DNA from: Naganishia liquefaciens
Lineage: Eukaryota > Basidiomycota > Tremellomycetes > Filobasidiales > Filobasidiaceae
Assembly (NCBI GenBank): GCA_013423385.1
Contig: BLZA01000010.1
Location: forward strand, 558,001-622,000
Direction of reading: 5' to 3'
DNA length: 64,000 nt
Shown: in pieces, positions 51,096-63,046 of the stretch
Position numbering within the stretch: position 1 is the first letter of the stretch
Layout of the letters: every line of letters begins with the position of its first letter
Position numbers and translations under genes: made by a program
Notes under the pieces: model-generated
What the model was told of the DNA's origin: nothing
Seen by the model: only the letters and a program-made list of their open reading frames with translations
Databases searched by the model: none

Positions 51096-52509
51096 GCGCC
51101 AAGAAGCAATGTCGCGGATGAGTAGATTGAAGCATCACGAGGTGCGATAGACTATGCACTTGTCGCTCTAGAGTGTGTTCTTGCATATTAGTAATAATAC
51201 AGATATATCCGGTTGTGATTGTTGTGGAAGCCAACCTCCATCGCCAAATTGGAAGCCATTGAAAATAGAGTTGTCGTTTCGTTTAAGCCGAAACAGAGCC
51301 TGCACGCAACCGCTCAGGCAGGTGGTCACCCTCTGTTTATCCCCGCTTTACGATATGGCTGGGTAGACGAGTTGGCATTGATTGGCGTGCGAGAATCCGG
51401 TTCTTCAAGGGTTGTGTAACTGTTGTATATGTTGCGTGACCCTGACAGCGCCGGCGACACCTCGACATCATTATTTAGGAGGATGGAAGTTGCCCGCGAT
51501 ATTGGGTTGCATTATTGATACTGTTAAACCATTTAGAGCGATTTCCAGCACAACGGTCGGTCGATGGTTGCATATGCGTCAAAGCTTCGATTCGGTCATG
51601 ACAACTCTCTGCGATGCAAGGCGTCGGCTTGTTCCCGTTGCAAGCATTCCTAGTTCCTCTCTAAGTCCGAGTCAAAGCGCTTGAGGGGGCATCAAGGACT
51701 GACCCGACTTCACCAGGCAGTCCAGGATCTAGATATCAAGACTCAGATAATCGCTCCGCCAGCTTGTCACTCCACATTATCTGTTCATAGATATCCTTTT
51801 CTCATAATGAAGCCTTCAGTCATCTGATCAATTCAGCGTAGGATTGTAGCCTGTTCTCGCTCGAGTTGTCGATGCAGCGACAGCATCTCAATCACTGCCT
51901 GCGCTACGTAAAGCGGGATCACAAGCTGGATATCCGAGCTGATCGCCTACATACGGTATTGACCGAAACGGGGTCGATTGACCGAAATGGAACACCGAGC
52001 GAGAAGACCGAACGACGGATGCAAGATTTGTGCCCAGGCCACTATAGCTAGATTATCAATCTCATTATTGCTTTCCAGCTTGACGACCTCGTTTCGGCTC
52101 CTTTTTTCGAAAGGCTTATGCTCCCCACCGGCAGATGAGGAAGTCTGCTGCCTGAGCGAAAGCTTTCACCATATCTAGAATATTTACATGTTCGTCTTGT
52201 CAGTAAGGCGATCGGGTCATACCTTGGAAACATTGCTTGACAGCATATTGACACCCGCGGAGGATATCCCTGCTTGATATCGCGAAGTAACCGACAATCC
52301 AATTCTTAAAGGCAAGCGAAAATCAGTCAGTCACTCTCTGAGACGCGAATGCCTGGTCCGCCCGGTCGAGTGCTAACATACTCAGTTCGAAGATCACTAA
52401 TCTCGCATTCGCGCAAACTCACACGCCTTATCGCGAAACACCCGCTTGTGCCGGCGTTCAATTCGCTTCAAGACCCGTTCGCATAGTGCCGTGAAGCTTG
52501 CCTGCCAAA
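51096..52509. other. Intergenic, 1.4 kb, no gene seen
   Basis: The stretch is more AT-rich than its surroundings and carries only short open frames without family resemblance. It is the 3' flank of dehydratase copy 2 and the upstream region of the Sng1-like gene. Confidence 0.5.
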
Positions 52510-54627
52510 ATGAGCATTGATCCGAAGCACGCCGTGCAGCAGTCCTCTGTACATGCGCAACACGAACTACCAATTCTGCACACACAACCCGCAAGTCCCC
52601 CCGCTCGGCGTCACACGACAAGCAGCGATGGAACCAGAGCGCCGGAGGACGACGGAGCGAAGGAAAAGGTTGGAGCGGCACACATTGCAGTGGCTGGTCA
52701 GAGCGCCCCGAGCATAGGTCCGCCTTTCAACAAGTACGGGCACAAGTGTAGGTAATAAGTCCACAATGTCATTTCAGGATCTGCTAACACATTAGCTCGA
52801 ACACAGTTTTCGATCCGGAAATTGTAAGCAGAATCTACTCAGGCCCTGACGATTTCTGCTCAACGATGTGCGCATCTAGGCGCCGATCCGTAAAGTCGTG
52901 TACAAAATCCTCTTCCCATTCGTCGGCCTTTTGACGATAGGTATGTTCCCGTCAATAGGCAGTGATATTCAAGCTCAAGCCGCTTTCAGTCATGTGGCTA
53001 GCCTTGCCCCTCTATTGGGGAAGCTTCGTAAGTCAAATGCCATGATAGTACTCCCATTGTCTATTCAGCTAACGTTGTGAAACTATAGTGGCAGGCAAAT
53101 TCCCATTCAGAAAACCTGACCGTCATGATCCTTAATCGTGACAGCTCATCAACAGCGTCTCTGGGCAGTGCAATAGTTTCAGCTGGCCTCGCAAATCGCA
53201 ATGGTTCCACGACAAATGGAAGCAAAGTCGGCAGACTAGGATTTTACGAGGGCGACCTTGCAGAATACCCTGACGAGGAAAGCGTGAAACACGCCGTGCT
53301 TGAGAACGACATCTGGGGCGTCGTAGTCGGTATGTCACAATCTCTCGAAGTCGACGTCGTTGCTGAAACGTTTCGATAGTCAACACAGACGTCACCGCAA
53401 GGTTACAGACGGCGAGGGAAACAGGAGACTCTTCATACAACCCTCGATCAGCCATTTCATTCTACTACAATCAAGCAAGGATGGAGAACGCCGTGAATGG
53501 GTATCTGGTTCCACTGACGACCTCAGTCTTGACGCAAGCCTCCGAAAGATGGTCGGCGCAAAGCATAGCAGCATAGTGGGTATTGCGAATCGTTACATGC
53601 ACACCGGCTCATCTATTCCTGCCCGCTCCCATAGTTTGTCGACTGTCAGTGGAGACGCAACGGCGCTCACCACCCTAGCCAGCGCACCTCGGACAGTAAC
53701 GCCCGGTGTCTCGTATCAGCCATACAATCTCCGAGTGTTCAGCACTCCCGTGGCAACCGCCGTCACGCTTGTTGGACAGATCTACATGCTCATAATACGT
53801 ATCACCGGCGAAGTTCTCAAGATTGGCCAGAATCGCTGATGCTTGCTCTTTCCTCCTCGTTTCCGCTTCGACTTGTGAATAGCTACTTCACATTCGTGTT
53901 CTCTATGGCGTTCAATATCATGCGGGAAATCATTGGACCCAAGCTCAAACTAAGGTCCTACCTAGCGTTTCGATTTGTGGTGCCCTTGGCTGTCTACGCA
54001 TGGCTATCGCTCATGCTCGCTATGGTATGCAGGCATGCACACATTCACCAACTAGATTCTGACGTCTTCTTGCCTACAGATCAACCTTCCGTTCAAGTTG
54101 CCATTCGACGCAAAATGGTCTTATGCTGGAGGGTAAGATTGTTCCTGGTTATCAAAAACGTTGATGCTGAATGCTTTGCCCGCAGATTCTTCCTCTGGTG
54201 GGCCGTTTTGTATGCTGGAATGATCGCTGTCGGACTTGCCATCGAATTCTGTATTGTGCTCCTGACGCCACGCTTCGTCGCATTCGCTCTCCTACCTATA
54301 ATCATCGTACAAGTATGTTTTGAGGGTGCATGCCTGGCCATTTGCTCATGTGATCTTCGACAACCTCAGGTCAGCGTTGTCAGTCTGCCACATGAATTGC
54401 AGCCTCGGTTATATCGCTATGGAGTCGCGACACCATTCTACCGGGTCAGTAATGCCGTACGCACCATCATCTTCAACACCAAGAACGACGTCGGCCTGGA
54501 TTTCGGCATTCTCTTGGCTTGGGGTCTCCTCTCAACGATCACTGTTGCGGGCTTGACTGTGCTATTCCGGAGCAGGGAGGTGAAGAAAGATCGAGCAGAA
54601 CAGGAGAAAGTCGCAAATCGCGCTTGA
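52510..54627 (+). CDS. Sng1-like multi-pass membrane protein (DUF3533)
   Basis: Exons 52510-52751, 52796-52823, 52880-52940, 52990-53027, 53089-53329, 53380-53575, 53635-53798, 53831-54024, 54080-54132, 54186-54312, 54370-54627; 533 residues, intact frame. After a hydrophilic 95-residue N-terminus comes a first helix (ILFPFVGLLTI / VMWLALPLYWGSF), a long lumenal or external domain (VMILNRDSSSTASLGSAIV, YNPRSAISFYYNQA), then a C-terminal cluster of helices (MLALSSSFPLRLVNSY; VVPLAVYAWLSLMLA; FFLWWAVLYAGMIAVGL; DFGILLAWGLLSTITVAG). This is the layout of DUF3533 proteins such as yeast Sng1, linked to nitrosoguanidine resistance and lipid asymmetry. The intron at 53799-53830 is only 32 bases, but the frame needs it. 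Confidence 0.85.
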
Positions 54628-55959
54628 GCATAAAGTGCTATGTAGTATACCTGTGCTTTCGCGCTTTGACCATGATGTTAAAGACGGCATGAGAAGTTAT
54701 GCTCGAGTGTCCTTCGTACGAGAATTACTTCCGAGCGCGGCCGGGCAGCGCGAGGCAGCCCCTATACAGACAAAGCGCATGATCGTGCGTCTTGACGACG
54801 TCTAGAGGGAGGACATCTGTCGGCTTAGCTGTCCGCGGAACGACAAGGCTTTACCAGCCCGCAACAGTAACGAAAATGCGCGATTGGACTTTCGACACTT
54901 TATTCCTCTCGCCAACTGTGTACCTCCTACCAGCTCCCCTACCTCTCTGCCCATTCTCAGAACGCTTCGCGAAAGGGCCATTTCCAATTTTCCGAGCATG
55001 TACAGCACGGATGCTCCCGCCATCTGATCGACTCAAGTTGCATGACTTGTATTGCAGGAGAGTTACTCACTGCTCATTTTCCACTTGTCCGTACTCCTGA
55101 GCAAGCTTGTGAGCCGCGTCTTCAGAAGTGTCGGCCGGCCTCGAACTCTTGATCTTTCTCGACTAAATCCTCGACCGAATCTCGCTTGTTGGAAGAGATG
55201 CGGGAAGCGCTTGGGAATAGCTCTGGTCGATCCACATCTGCCAAGTAATTTATTCCAAATAGGTCACAAGAGGTGCCATGGTAGATCTAGTTAGCTGGGA
55301 GGACGCACGGTGATTTTTTCTTTTGCTTCTTTGCGTGATTGTCTCAGTATGATCGAGAATTCCGAGCGGCACGCACGCAAAGAAATTTCGCATTCTGCGT
55401 CCTTGCTGCTCTGCTGCCAGGCCACTCTTTCAGCACCGTCCGTCTAGATGTAGGTGTTTACCGGTAACTCCTGAGGCGCGATTTGATCTAATCAGATAGC
55501 TAATCAGATTAGCGGATCAGAACATGGCTTCAGGCACTAGCCCGGACTTGCAGCTAATTCGGGAAGAACCTCCGTCTAGCCGAGGTTCAACTTTATATCC
55601 AGCTCTCTTTCCGAACGGTATTCGCTGACACTAATGATTTTCAGTGGGCAACAGGAGCTGCGTCGAGATGGCAGAAAAGATTCCTCCTGCGATCCCGACA
55701 GCTGATTCGATGAGCAAGCGGATCATGAACTCACATCGGGCAAAGTCGCTCGAGGTAAAGCTAAGGTAGCCTACATCGTGGCTTCCATTGCACGGTGGTG
55801 CCTGGCATCGTTTTCAACTTTTCACAGGACGCATTACGAATGGCCCTACTATATAGTGCTTCGGTTGAGATAAGATAGACCGACCTGATTATCTGATAAG
55901 GCAACCGCTCCATCCGTCTCGACATCGTTGCCCGGCGCGTCGTGCCATCTTTAATCAAC
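54628..55959. other. Intergenic, 1.3 kb, upstream of the ferric reductase gene
   Basis: It contains a small repeat of CTAATCAGAT at about 55488-55512 and, nearer the gene, a GATA-site cluster listed separately. No gene was supported. Confidence 0.5.
55848..55900 (+). promoter_or_regulatory. GATA-site cluster and TATA-like box before the ferric reductase gene
   Basis: ACTATATAG at about 55848-55856 is followed by AGATAA (55868-55873), AGATAG (55873-55878), TTATCT (55889-55894) and TGATAA (55894-55899), two pairs of WGATAR sites 60-90 bases before the ATG. Iron-responsive GATA repressors (Urbs1/Fep1/Cir1 type) bind such sites in fungi; their use here is inferred. Confidence 0.5.
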
Positions 55960-58522
55960 ATGTCTTCGGCAATCACCACTGCTTCTCGAACGGGAGGCCG
56001 ATCTTCGTCAACAGCGACCGCGGTAGCCAGCGCTGTCATCTCTTCCGCCATGTCGATGGCCTCAGCGGGTCATGGATCTTCCAACACCACCACATCGCAG
56101 GAGGGAAAGTCATCAGGGTCCTCGGGAAACGGGCAAAAGTCGGCCAAACAGCTGATGAAAATCTTCTGGGCAAACAAAATGAAGGATATGTGGTGGCTGA
56201 TCCTGTCAGTCATCGCTCTTCTCACCTTAGTGCGCGTCGTGCAGATGACACGAGAATACTACCAACGCAACAAACGTCTTACAATGCTCATCGAGAATGG
56301 AGGCAAATTTCCAGACCAGACCCCTAAGTCAGAAGGGCTCGAACAACTTCCCGCCGCAACCGTCACTACCTGGCAGACCATCGGTCATCTCACCAGACTC
56401 CCCACTTGGCTCTCTGGCTTGACTGTCAATGAAATTGTTTGGAGTTGTCTTTACATCGCAATGTCATTCTTCGTGGCCTTTTATGGCGATATGGCCAACA
56501 TCAAACGATGGTCGAAGACAACCGGCCTCGTTGTGTATGCGCAGTTTCCGTCAGTCATTTGATCTGTCTTACAGTCACTGTGCTCATCTTATTATTACAG
56601 ACTACTCTTCGGTCTTGTTGGCAAGAATAATGTCATTCACTGTTCGTTTACCATTGGCTCGGTGTTATCTACAACTAATCTTTTCGCTGCTTATTAGTCT
56701 TGACCGGCATCGGTTATGAAAAGGTAAGCTGACTAATGTTGTGACGGCGACCTCGAATTCACACTCGCCCTCAGCTCAACTACCTTCACCGCATGGCGGG
56801 AAGGACGTCATTGATTCTCTCTTGGGTGCACACCATCGCTATGTTGAAGGGTCATACGTAAGTTACTAAGCCTCGACAGGTCAAGCTATGTAAAATTAAC
56901 TCGGTCGCATTAGGTTTCGCGGCGGTTTCGCTTACTATAACGCCCACGAAACCTATCTCCAATGGGTAAGGCGACTCAACATACTCAATCGATAGATCTG
57001 ACAGTACGATCAACAGGGCTGGGTCGCGGTCGGTGCTTTGACCATTCTTACCTTACATTCTGTCCGACCAATTCGAAACCTCTTCTACGAGATGTTCTAC
57101 TATGGCCATATTGTCATGGCTGCCCTTTATCTGGCAGGTTGCTGGCTGCACTGGGACAAGTGAGTCGCCCTTCAACGCCCACGAAGACTTTCATTTATTC
57201 TGTGTTTTGCGCCTTAGGGAGAAGAAGTGGGTCATTGTAAGTCATAATGAAGTTCTCGTTACCTTGCCCATCTGACTCCGCTCGCAGGCTGGCATTGCTG
57301 TCTGGGCGTTTGACCGGGTGGCGCGACTTGTGCGAGTGTTTGTGCTCAATCGGCTCTGGGTTCTCCCGTCTCGAAGAATCGCTCGTGGTCTTGCTCCCAC
57401 CGCTGTTGATATTCTCGACCAAGACACGATCCGAGTTACTTGCTACCGACCTGATCTCACCTGGAAGGCGGGACAGCACGCGTAGGTCGAAAATTTTCAA
57501 TCTTTGATCTTGCTAAAGGAATATATTAGCTACCTCATGATGCCCTCAATCTCTACCCTGCCTTTCGAAGCACATCCTTTCACCTTTCAAGGTACCCCTA
57601 TCACTGAGGGGCCTGACGCTGGCAAGGCGACTTTGTTGATCCGAGTGCGAGATGGTAAGCCTGATGGTTCCTGCCCCGGTTCACTCGCTAATCAGACTCC
57701 TCAGGATTCACCAAGCGCCTTCTCGCGAAGGCACATGATTCGAGCAAGACTGCAGCCTATTTGGAAGGTCCTTACGGTGGATCCATAGACCTTCGACATA
57801 ACGATAGCGTCGTGGTCGTTGTCGGTGGTTCCGGTATCACGTACGGTCTTGCGTGCCTGTACTCGGTGTTGGATGCAGCCAAGGTAAACAAATCTGCTGT
57901 CCGCAAATTCAACTTTATCTGGATGCTTCGAAGCCGGGGTCAGTTTCCCTCGATCTACTCTTACCAGAATACTGATATCTTTGCAGACCACTATCAATGG
58001 ATCAAGAAGGATCTCGAGTGTCACCTGGCTGCAGTCCCTCCTCACATGGACATCACGTTTAACTTCCACGTTACCCAATATTCGCCAATCGAGGGCACTC
58101 TGCTGGAAAAGGTCGCTACCCTTACCCGGGCTGCCCCTCCTGCCACCGCGGACACCAGCTCTTCTGAGGGATACAATTCGTCCTCTCCCGCAGAAAGCAT
58201 CAATGAGAAGGAGCGAGACTCGGACGACAAGTTCCGAGGAGAGGATAGCAAAGAAGGTTTTGTCCTCTGGCATCAAGGCCGAGTCGATCTGGAGAACGTG
58301 GTCATGCAGGCTGTTGAACAAGCGCAGGGTCCCGCCTCTGTCAATGGTGAGTCGCGTAAAAGACTTGAAACTACTGCGACTCACACATCCTCGACAGTCT
58401 GCGGACCGTCTACCCTGCAAAATGCCGTGAGGACGGCTGTGAGAAAGACTACGAGTCCCGCCAAGGTTTTGAAAGAAGGGCAGGCACCTGTCGAGTTCCA
58501 CTGTGAAAACTTTGGTTGGTAG
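55960..58522 (+). CDS. Ferric-chelate reductase (FRE/NOX family)
   Basis: Twelve exons: 55960-56549, 56601-56641, 56698-56723, 56775-56857, 56914-56965, 57017-57159, 57218-57236, 57288-57481, 57530-57654, 57705-57938, 57987-58346, 58398-58522; 663 residues, intact frame. A Ser/Thr/Gly-rich N-terminus and one helix (WWLILSVIALLTLV) precede the ferric-reductase transmembrane domain, where LHRMAGRTSLILSWVHTI and YYGHIVMAALYLAGCWLHW supply haem-binding His. The FAD region has HPFTFQGTP; the NAD(P)-binding part has LEGPYGG, VVGGSGITYGL and VCGPSTL, ending CENFGW. It moves electrons across the membrane to reduce ferric or cupric ions before uptake. Start chosen at the first ATG in frame. A GATA cluster upstream suggests iron control. 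Confidence 0.95.
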
Positions 58523-58876
58523 ATGCGTCGATCAGAACGAATTGAAATTTGCTGTGAGGGGCACAGCGTACAATATCAGAATCTCTGACAGGTAGGGTTT
58601 ATAAAAGGCATAGCATTTATATGCAAGAGCATACTACGCATGACTCATTGTCAAACATGACTTTTGGGTGCTCTCCGACTCTCAGCGGGCCATGACATGA
58701 CATGATATCTCCCGTGCCCGGAACTGAATGAGCCGCGCGACTCTATCTTTGGAGGAACGATGAATGTGGAAGAAGGAAGTCGAAAGCGAATGACACATCA
58801 TGGAGACGAGGTCACCGGCGATCACGGAACCATTGCGACGCCGTGGAACTTCCGTGCATTGAGGCTCAAAACTTCA
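58523..58876. other. Intergenic, convergent 3' ends of the ferric reductase and RAD18 genes
   Basis: Probably two 3' UTRs. A short plus-strand open frame here runs into the RAD18 coding region and is not called. Confidence 0.5.
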
Positions 58877-60563
58877 TTAACGGCCATTCCGATTGCCTTT
58901 ATCCTTTCTGCGCGCTTTCAACTCGCGCTCAAGTCGCTTGAACGCCTCGTCGTCTTGCTTCTATGATGTTCAAAACCGAGGAAAGCAGGCAAAGTCAGCA
59001 TCAAGCTGCGTGCTCGAGATTGTGAATGCAGATTCCCAGCCTACTCACAGCATTCACAAAAGCCTGCTTTGCGCGAGCTGCGTCATCTTTGTCGCGATTC
59101 TTGCCGCGCTCTTGGCTGTCCAGTTCCGCTCGCAATGATTTCAGAGATCTGGGATGCGAAGCATCGAGATTGGCACTAGAAATCTATCAGCCGTCTGTAA
59201 ATCACGGCAAGAGGTTGAAGCATACTTGAAAAGAGATATCCAAAGCTGGACACGTTCCACTAACGTCTGGCGTTCGCCCACAGTTGAACACCCGTATGTC
59301 TCTAGCAGTGCACGCAAGTCGCGTGGACTGACGAGAGCATAATTTGGCTTGGAAATGCGTTTGCTCTGCAACTCTGCGTCGTCGGCGGACGTGCCTGTTG
59401 AATTTCCGCCAGTTGAGGAGAACAAGGCGGCCCATGACGCTTTTTGGGTGGGATTTGTGGCATTGGGTTTTGCTGGGGGGCAACCGCGGTCTAGGTGGAG
59501 ATTGAGGCTTGTCAAGAGGACTTGTTGGGTGCATGCTGGGCATGTGACGATGCCTGCGCAGAGGATGAGCGTAGGTAAAATTGGACAGGGATCAACTCAC
59601 TGGGTCCTGTGGACTGCATCGGTGGTACGGAAAGGGCGTGGACTTCGTCATCTGAAGATTGCGAAGCATGCTCGACATCACTCGAAGCGTCAATGTCGAG
59701 AATGATGGGTTCATCGCCGACGCCATTGCCGTTGGTTGACCTCGTTTTAGCTTTCTGTTCTATTTGCGTTGGAGATCCACGGCGACGTTTCCGTGATGTC
59801 GTGGTTGTGGATGGAGAATCGGTAGAGCGCTTCCGCGATGCCACTTGGGATTCATGGTAGGCGCGGAAAATGTCATCTCTATTGAAAAGACACATAATAT
59901 CGTCAGCTCGCCGAATGAAATGGCATGGTCGAACGGTTATGCAGAAGAAATCCAGCAGTGATCCGCTAATAGCCACTCGCAAACCGACATTGAGGCGTGG
60001 GATGCGCTGGAGCGTAATAGTTGAGAACACACTGAGGAAATCTTTCATGTATCACAGCGATCATACGAGTGCGTATAAAGCCATCGTCATCAAGTTCCGG
60101 CTCATCACAGATTACGGGACAAGCCGCGGATAGACCCAGTACCATTCTCGTACATGAGGAGCGGAGTGTCTGGACTACTCCTATTCCTCAAAGGAAAAGA
60201 GGAAGTCTTCCAGTTCATCTCACAGCCGATATCTTCCATCTTCCAAACAGCAGCAAGCATGCGACTCACCTAATACCTGTCCACAACCCCACTACCTCTT
60301 CGATCACACGATTTCTTCGCACCTGTCCCTCCCGCGCATCTTCTCTGCAGATGGGACACTCTTTGCGCTCTTGTAACGCATCCCTTACGCACTTTGAGTC
60401 TCTCTATGAGTATATAACCTTTCGGACGCGTCTACGAAAGGGGACGTACCCGTGAGCAGAAGGAATGGCCGCATGGGAGGGAGACGGGCGCGGCGAAGGA
60501 GAGCTTGCAGATTGGGCATTCAAGGGACTGGTCGAGACGAGCCAAGGTTGGCGCGGGATCCAT
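58877..60563 (-). CDS. RAD18: E3 ubiquitin ligase Rad18 (post-replication repair)
   Basis: Clear exons, minus strand: 60450-60563, about 60277-60403, 59601-59878, 59226-59553, 59049-59175, 58877-58960. The stretch 59879-60276 must hold middle exons I could not resolve. The RING finger reads LECPICKLSF, LPCGHSFCS, then KECPICRED. A Lys/Arg/Ser-rich linker has a possible SUMO-binding stretch (IILDIDASSDVE). The UBZ4 zinc finger follows (IVTCPACTQQVLLTSLNLHLDRGC), then the SAP domain (LVSPRDLRALLETYGCSTVGERQTLVERVQLW...NANLDA). With Rad6 it monoubiquitinates PCNA at stalled forks. The last intron (58961-59048) gives the end RRKDKGNRNGR; reading through it gives another short end. RAD18 shares a 256-base upstream region with the SET/MYND gene. 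Confidence 0.9.
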
Positions 60564-60767
60564 GCTGGATTCGGGTGACGAGGAGTGTGAGGCAGATACT
60601 GCTGATGGCATGGCAGATGCTCGAAATCCTGAAGGTCAATCTTGTCATTCTCGCGGTCGAGTCGTCGAGCGATTGAGAGCGTGATCGCGTTGTAGATGAA
60701 TCCGAGACATTGTGCAAATTACAAGGGAATATTGCGAGCATGCAAGGGAATCTACCCTTGACTTTAC

Positions 60768-60800
60768 GTCAGTCAGTCAGTCAGTCAGTCAGTCAGTCAG
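60768..60800 (+). repeat. TCAG tetranucleotide microsatellite
   Basis: About eight tandem TCAG units just before the ATG of the SET/MYND gene, inside the shared RAD18-SET/MYND upstream region, probably in the 5' UTR. Confidence 0.9.
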
Positions 60801-60819
60801 CCGTGCTCCCTAGGGCACC

Positions 60820-63046
60820 ATGTCGTTCGCAGCTCTCAGAGACAAGCGCGCCGCTCGTAGAGAGCCGTCAGCTTCGGTATCGAAGCCCACCCCAGTCCAC
60901 GATCAGATTCAACAACGTCCGCTGACAACTCCGATAACGGCTTATTCTGATTTCCCAAACGATCTGCTAGAGATCCGCACATCCGCAACATTAGGTCGCT
61001 CAGTCTATGCGACGCCGTCTGCCACCGCTGAGGCAATCCGAAGGGGTGAGTCTCTCGATCATTCGGGTGACGCTGCTGATACAGCTCAGGGAGCACGATT
61101 CTCTGCACTGCTCCAACGTCGGCCGTGCTATCGCGGACAACACTCGACGAATACTGTTCAGCTTGTTTTTTGGGAGTCCACGAATTGAGCGTGGTGAGCG
61201 CTCAGAATGGGGTCACTCAAATTGATGCATCTGCCTCGTTGAATCTATGCGGCGGATGCCGCGTCGTTCGTTATTGCTCCAGGGTAAGCTGGGTGCCCTC
61301 AATCGTTTCTCACGAGCTGACTCTTCTCAAAGACATGCCAGAGCAGCGCTTGGCCAACGCACCAAACAGAGTGCAAAGCCCTTCAACGTCTGCGCACACT
61401 GTATGAAGCATCACATCCGTCATCTCGCGAGAGGCCGTGGATACCAGAGGAAGCTGTGAGGGCGCTGGGAAGGGTGTGTTGGGAAAGGAGAAGACGACGA
61501 GCGCAGAAAGACGAAAAGGCATACGTGAGTCCGCAAATGCCGAGTAAGGGCTCGCGACTCATGACTCTTATCAGTGGGACCCAATTGCCAAGCTACAGTC
61601 CAGTAAGCCTAGCCTATCGTATCTGACATCATCGCTGACGGGTCCCAAGATCGTACATTGCTCACACCAGAGCAACGGGAGCCATTCGCAAAGCTCGCGA
61701 TGCACCTGGCGCAGTACCTTGCGGCTGGAGAGCCAAATATGGCGGACGACGGTGCACCGCTGCAGGCAGTGGATATGCGCACGTTTGGATTTGAGGGTGC
61801 TTCGGATTTGATGGATCTCGTCTGTGCGGTACGTGTATCTCGCTTTCGCAGCATGCCCCTGCTGATAAGGGACGAGTAGTTTGCAATCAACACGTTCACA
61901 TTGTCGACGCCCGCTCTAACGCCGATTGGGGTCGCCATCTCTCCCACGATTGCACTTTTCAATCACTCGTGCGCGCCGAATGCTGTTGTCGTCTTTCCAG
62001 AGGGATGTCCGACTTCCGTCGGAGGAAAGGGCATGAAGGTGGTCTTGATCGCCGATGTGCAACCTGGACAGGAGGTGAGCCGTGTGTCGGAACTGTCTGG
62101 GCGAAGCTGACAAGTAGCAGATTCTCACTTCATACATCGACGTTTCCCTACCGCGACATCTTCGTCAAAGGGAGCTCAAGGAGCGATACGGATTCGACTG
62201 TGTCTGTTGTATTTGCAGCCGATATGATCCGGCGAAGGGACGAGTCGATCCGAGATGGTGCATGTATCATCCCGGATGCGGACAAGCGGGTATCATTACG
62301 ATACCAGGTACGTCATTTCCGTAGAGGGGCCAAGGTTGAAGCTGATAGGTTATCAGACCTCACGGGAGAAGACGCAGAATACGGCATAGCATGCGGGGCA
62401 TGTGGGAAGCAGGAAACACTATCGATTATGCGGATACGAACACTGGTGGAACTTGCAACCCATATCATCGACGCTGATGCTCGCGGAGGTACGTCTGACA
62501 TCTGACTGCGGTGCGGGAAGCTTCTGCTGATCTTGCGTAGATTCGACCGAGGCGCATCAGATACCCAGTCTCGTCGAAGCATTACTTTCCCTTCAACCGC
62601 CATCATCATACCCGCTTCTGCCTCTGCTAAGAATACACGCCCTCAGTCTTACCAAGCCAGAAGAAAGTACTGCTCTCATTCCTCAATCAAACGCCGAAAC
62701 CACACTGCCTCACATCTTTGAGGCCATCGGCACCCATTCGCTCCTGGTCAAGGCTCTGTCCGAGGTATTACCCACAAATCATCCATCACTCGGGATCGCT
62801 CTTGCAGAACTCGGTAAGCTCTTGAATGTGCATGTCGAGGGCTCCGGCACCGAGGACGTCGAGATTTATGGCGCAAGGATACCAAGGGCAACAACGAAGA
62901 GATTAGGGTTGGCGGCTAGTACAGTACAGAGGGCTATCGAGGCACTGCGAGTGGGCTTTGGCAAGCAAGGCGGCCTCGTGGGCACTGAGATGGGATGGCT
63001 GTTGGAGGGTCTCGAGAGGGAGATACAAATGCGTGCCGTTATGTAA
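60820..63046 (+). CDS. SET and MYND domain protein (SMYD-type lysine methyltransferase)
   Basis: Exons 60820-61045, 61090-61283, 61333-61524, 61575-61602, 61650-61828, 61880-62074, 62121-62307, 62357-62488, 62541-63046; 612 residues, intact frame. The SET domain is split by a MYND zinc finger (CSACFLGVHE ... LCGGCRVVRYCSRTCQSSAWPTHQTEC), as in SMYD proteins. The SET core has GVAISPTIALFNHSCAPNA, the conserved NHSCxPN, and a post-SET Cys cluster (CVCCICSRYD, WCMYHPGCG). The C-terminal third is helical, TPR-like. It should transfer methyl groups from S-adenosylmethionine to lysine on histone or other proteins; the target is unknown. It is transcribed divergently from RAD18 across 256 bases. Confidence 0.92.

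Noticed and set aside
55485-55512. CTAATCAGAT direct repeat as a possible hairpin or operator
   Set aside because: Too short and imperfect to support a structure; recorded only within the intergenic entry.
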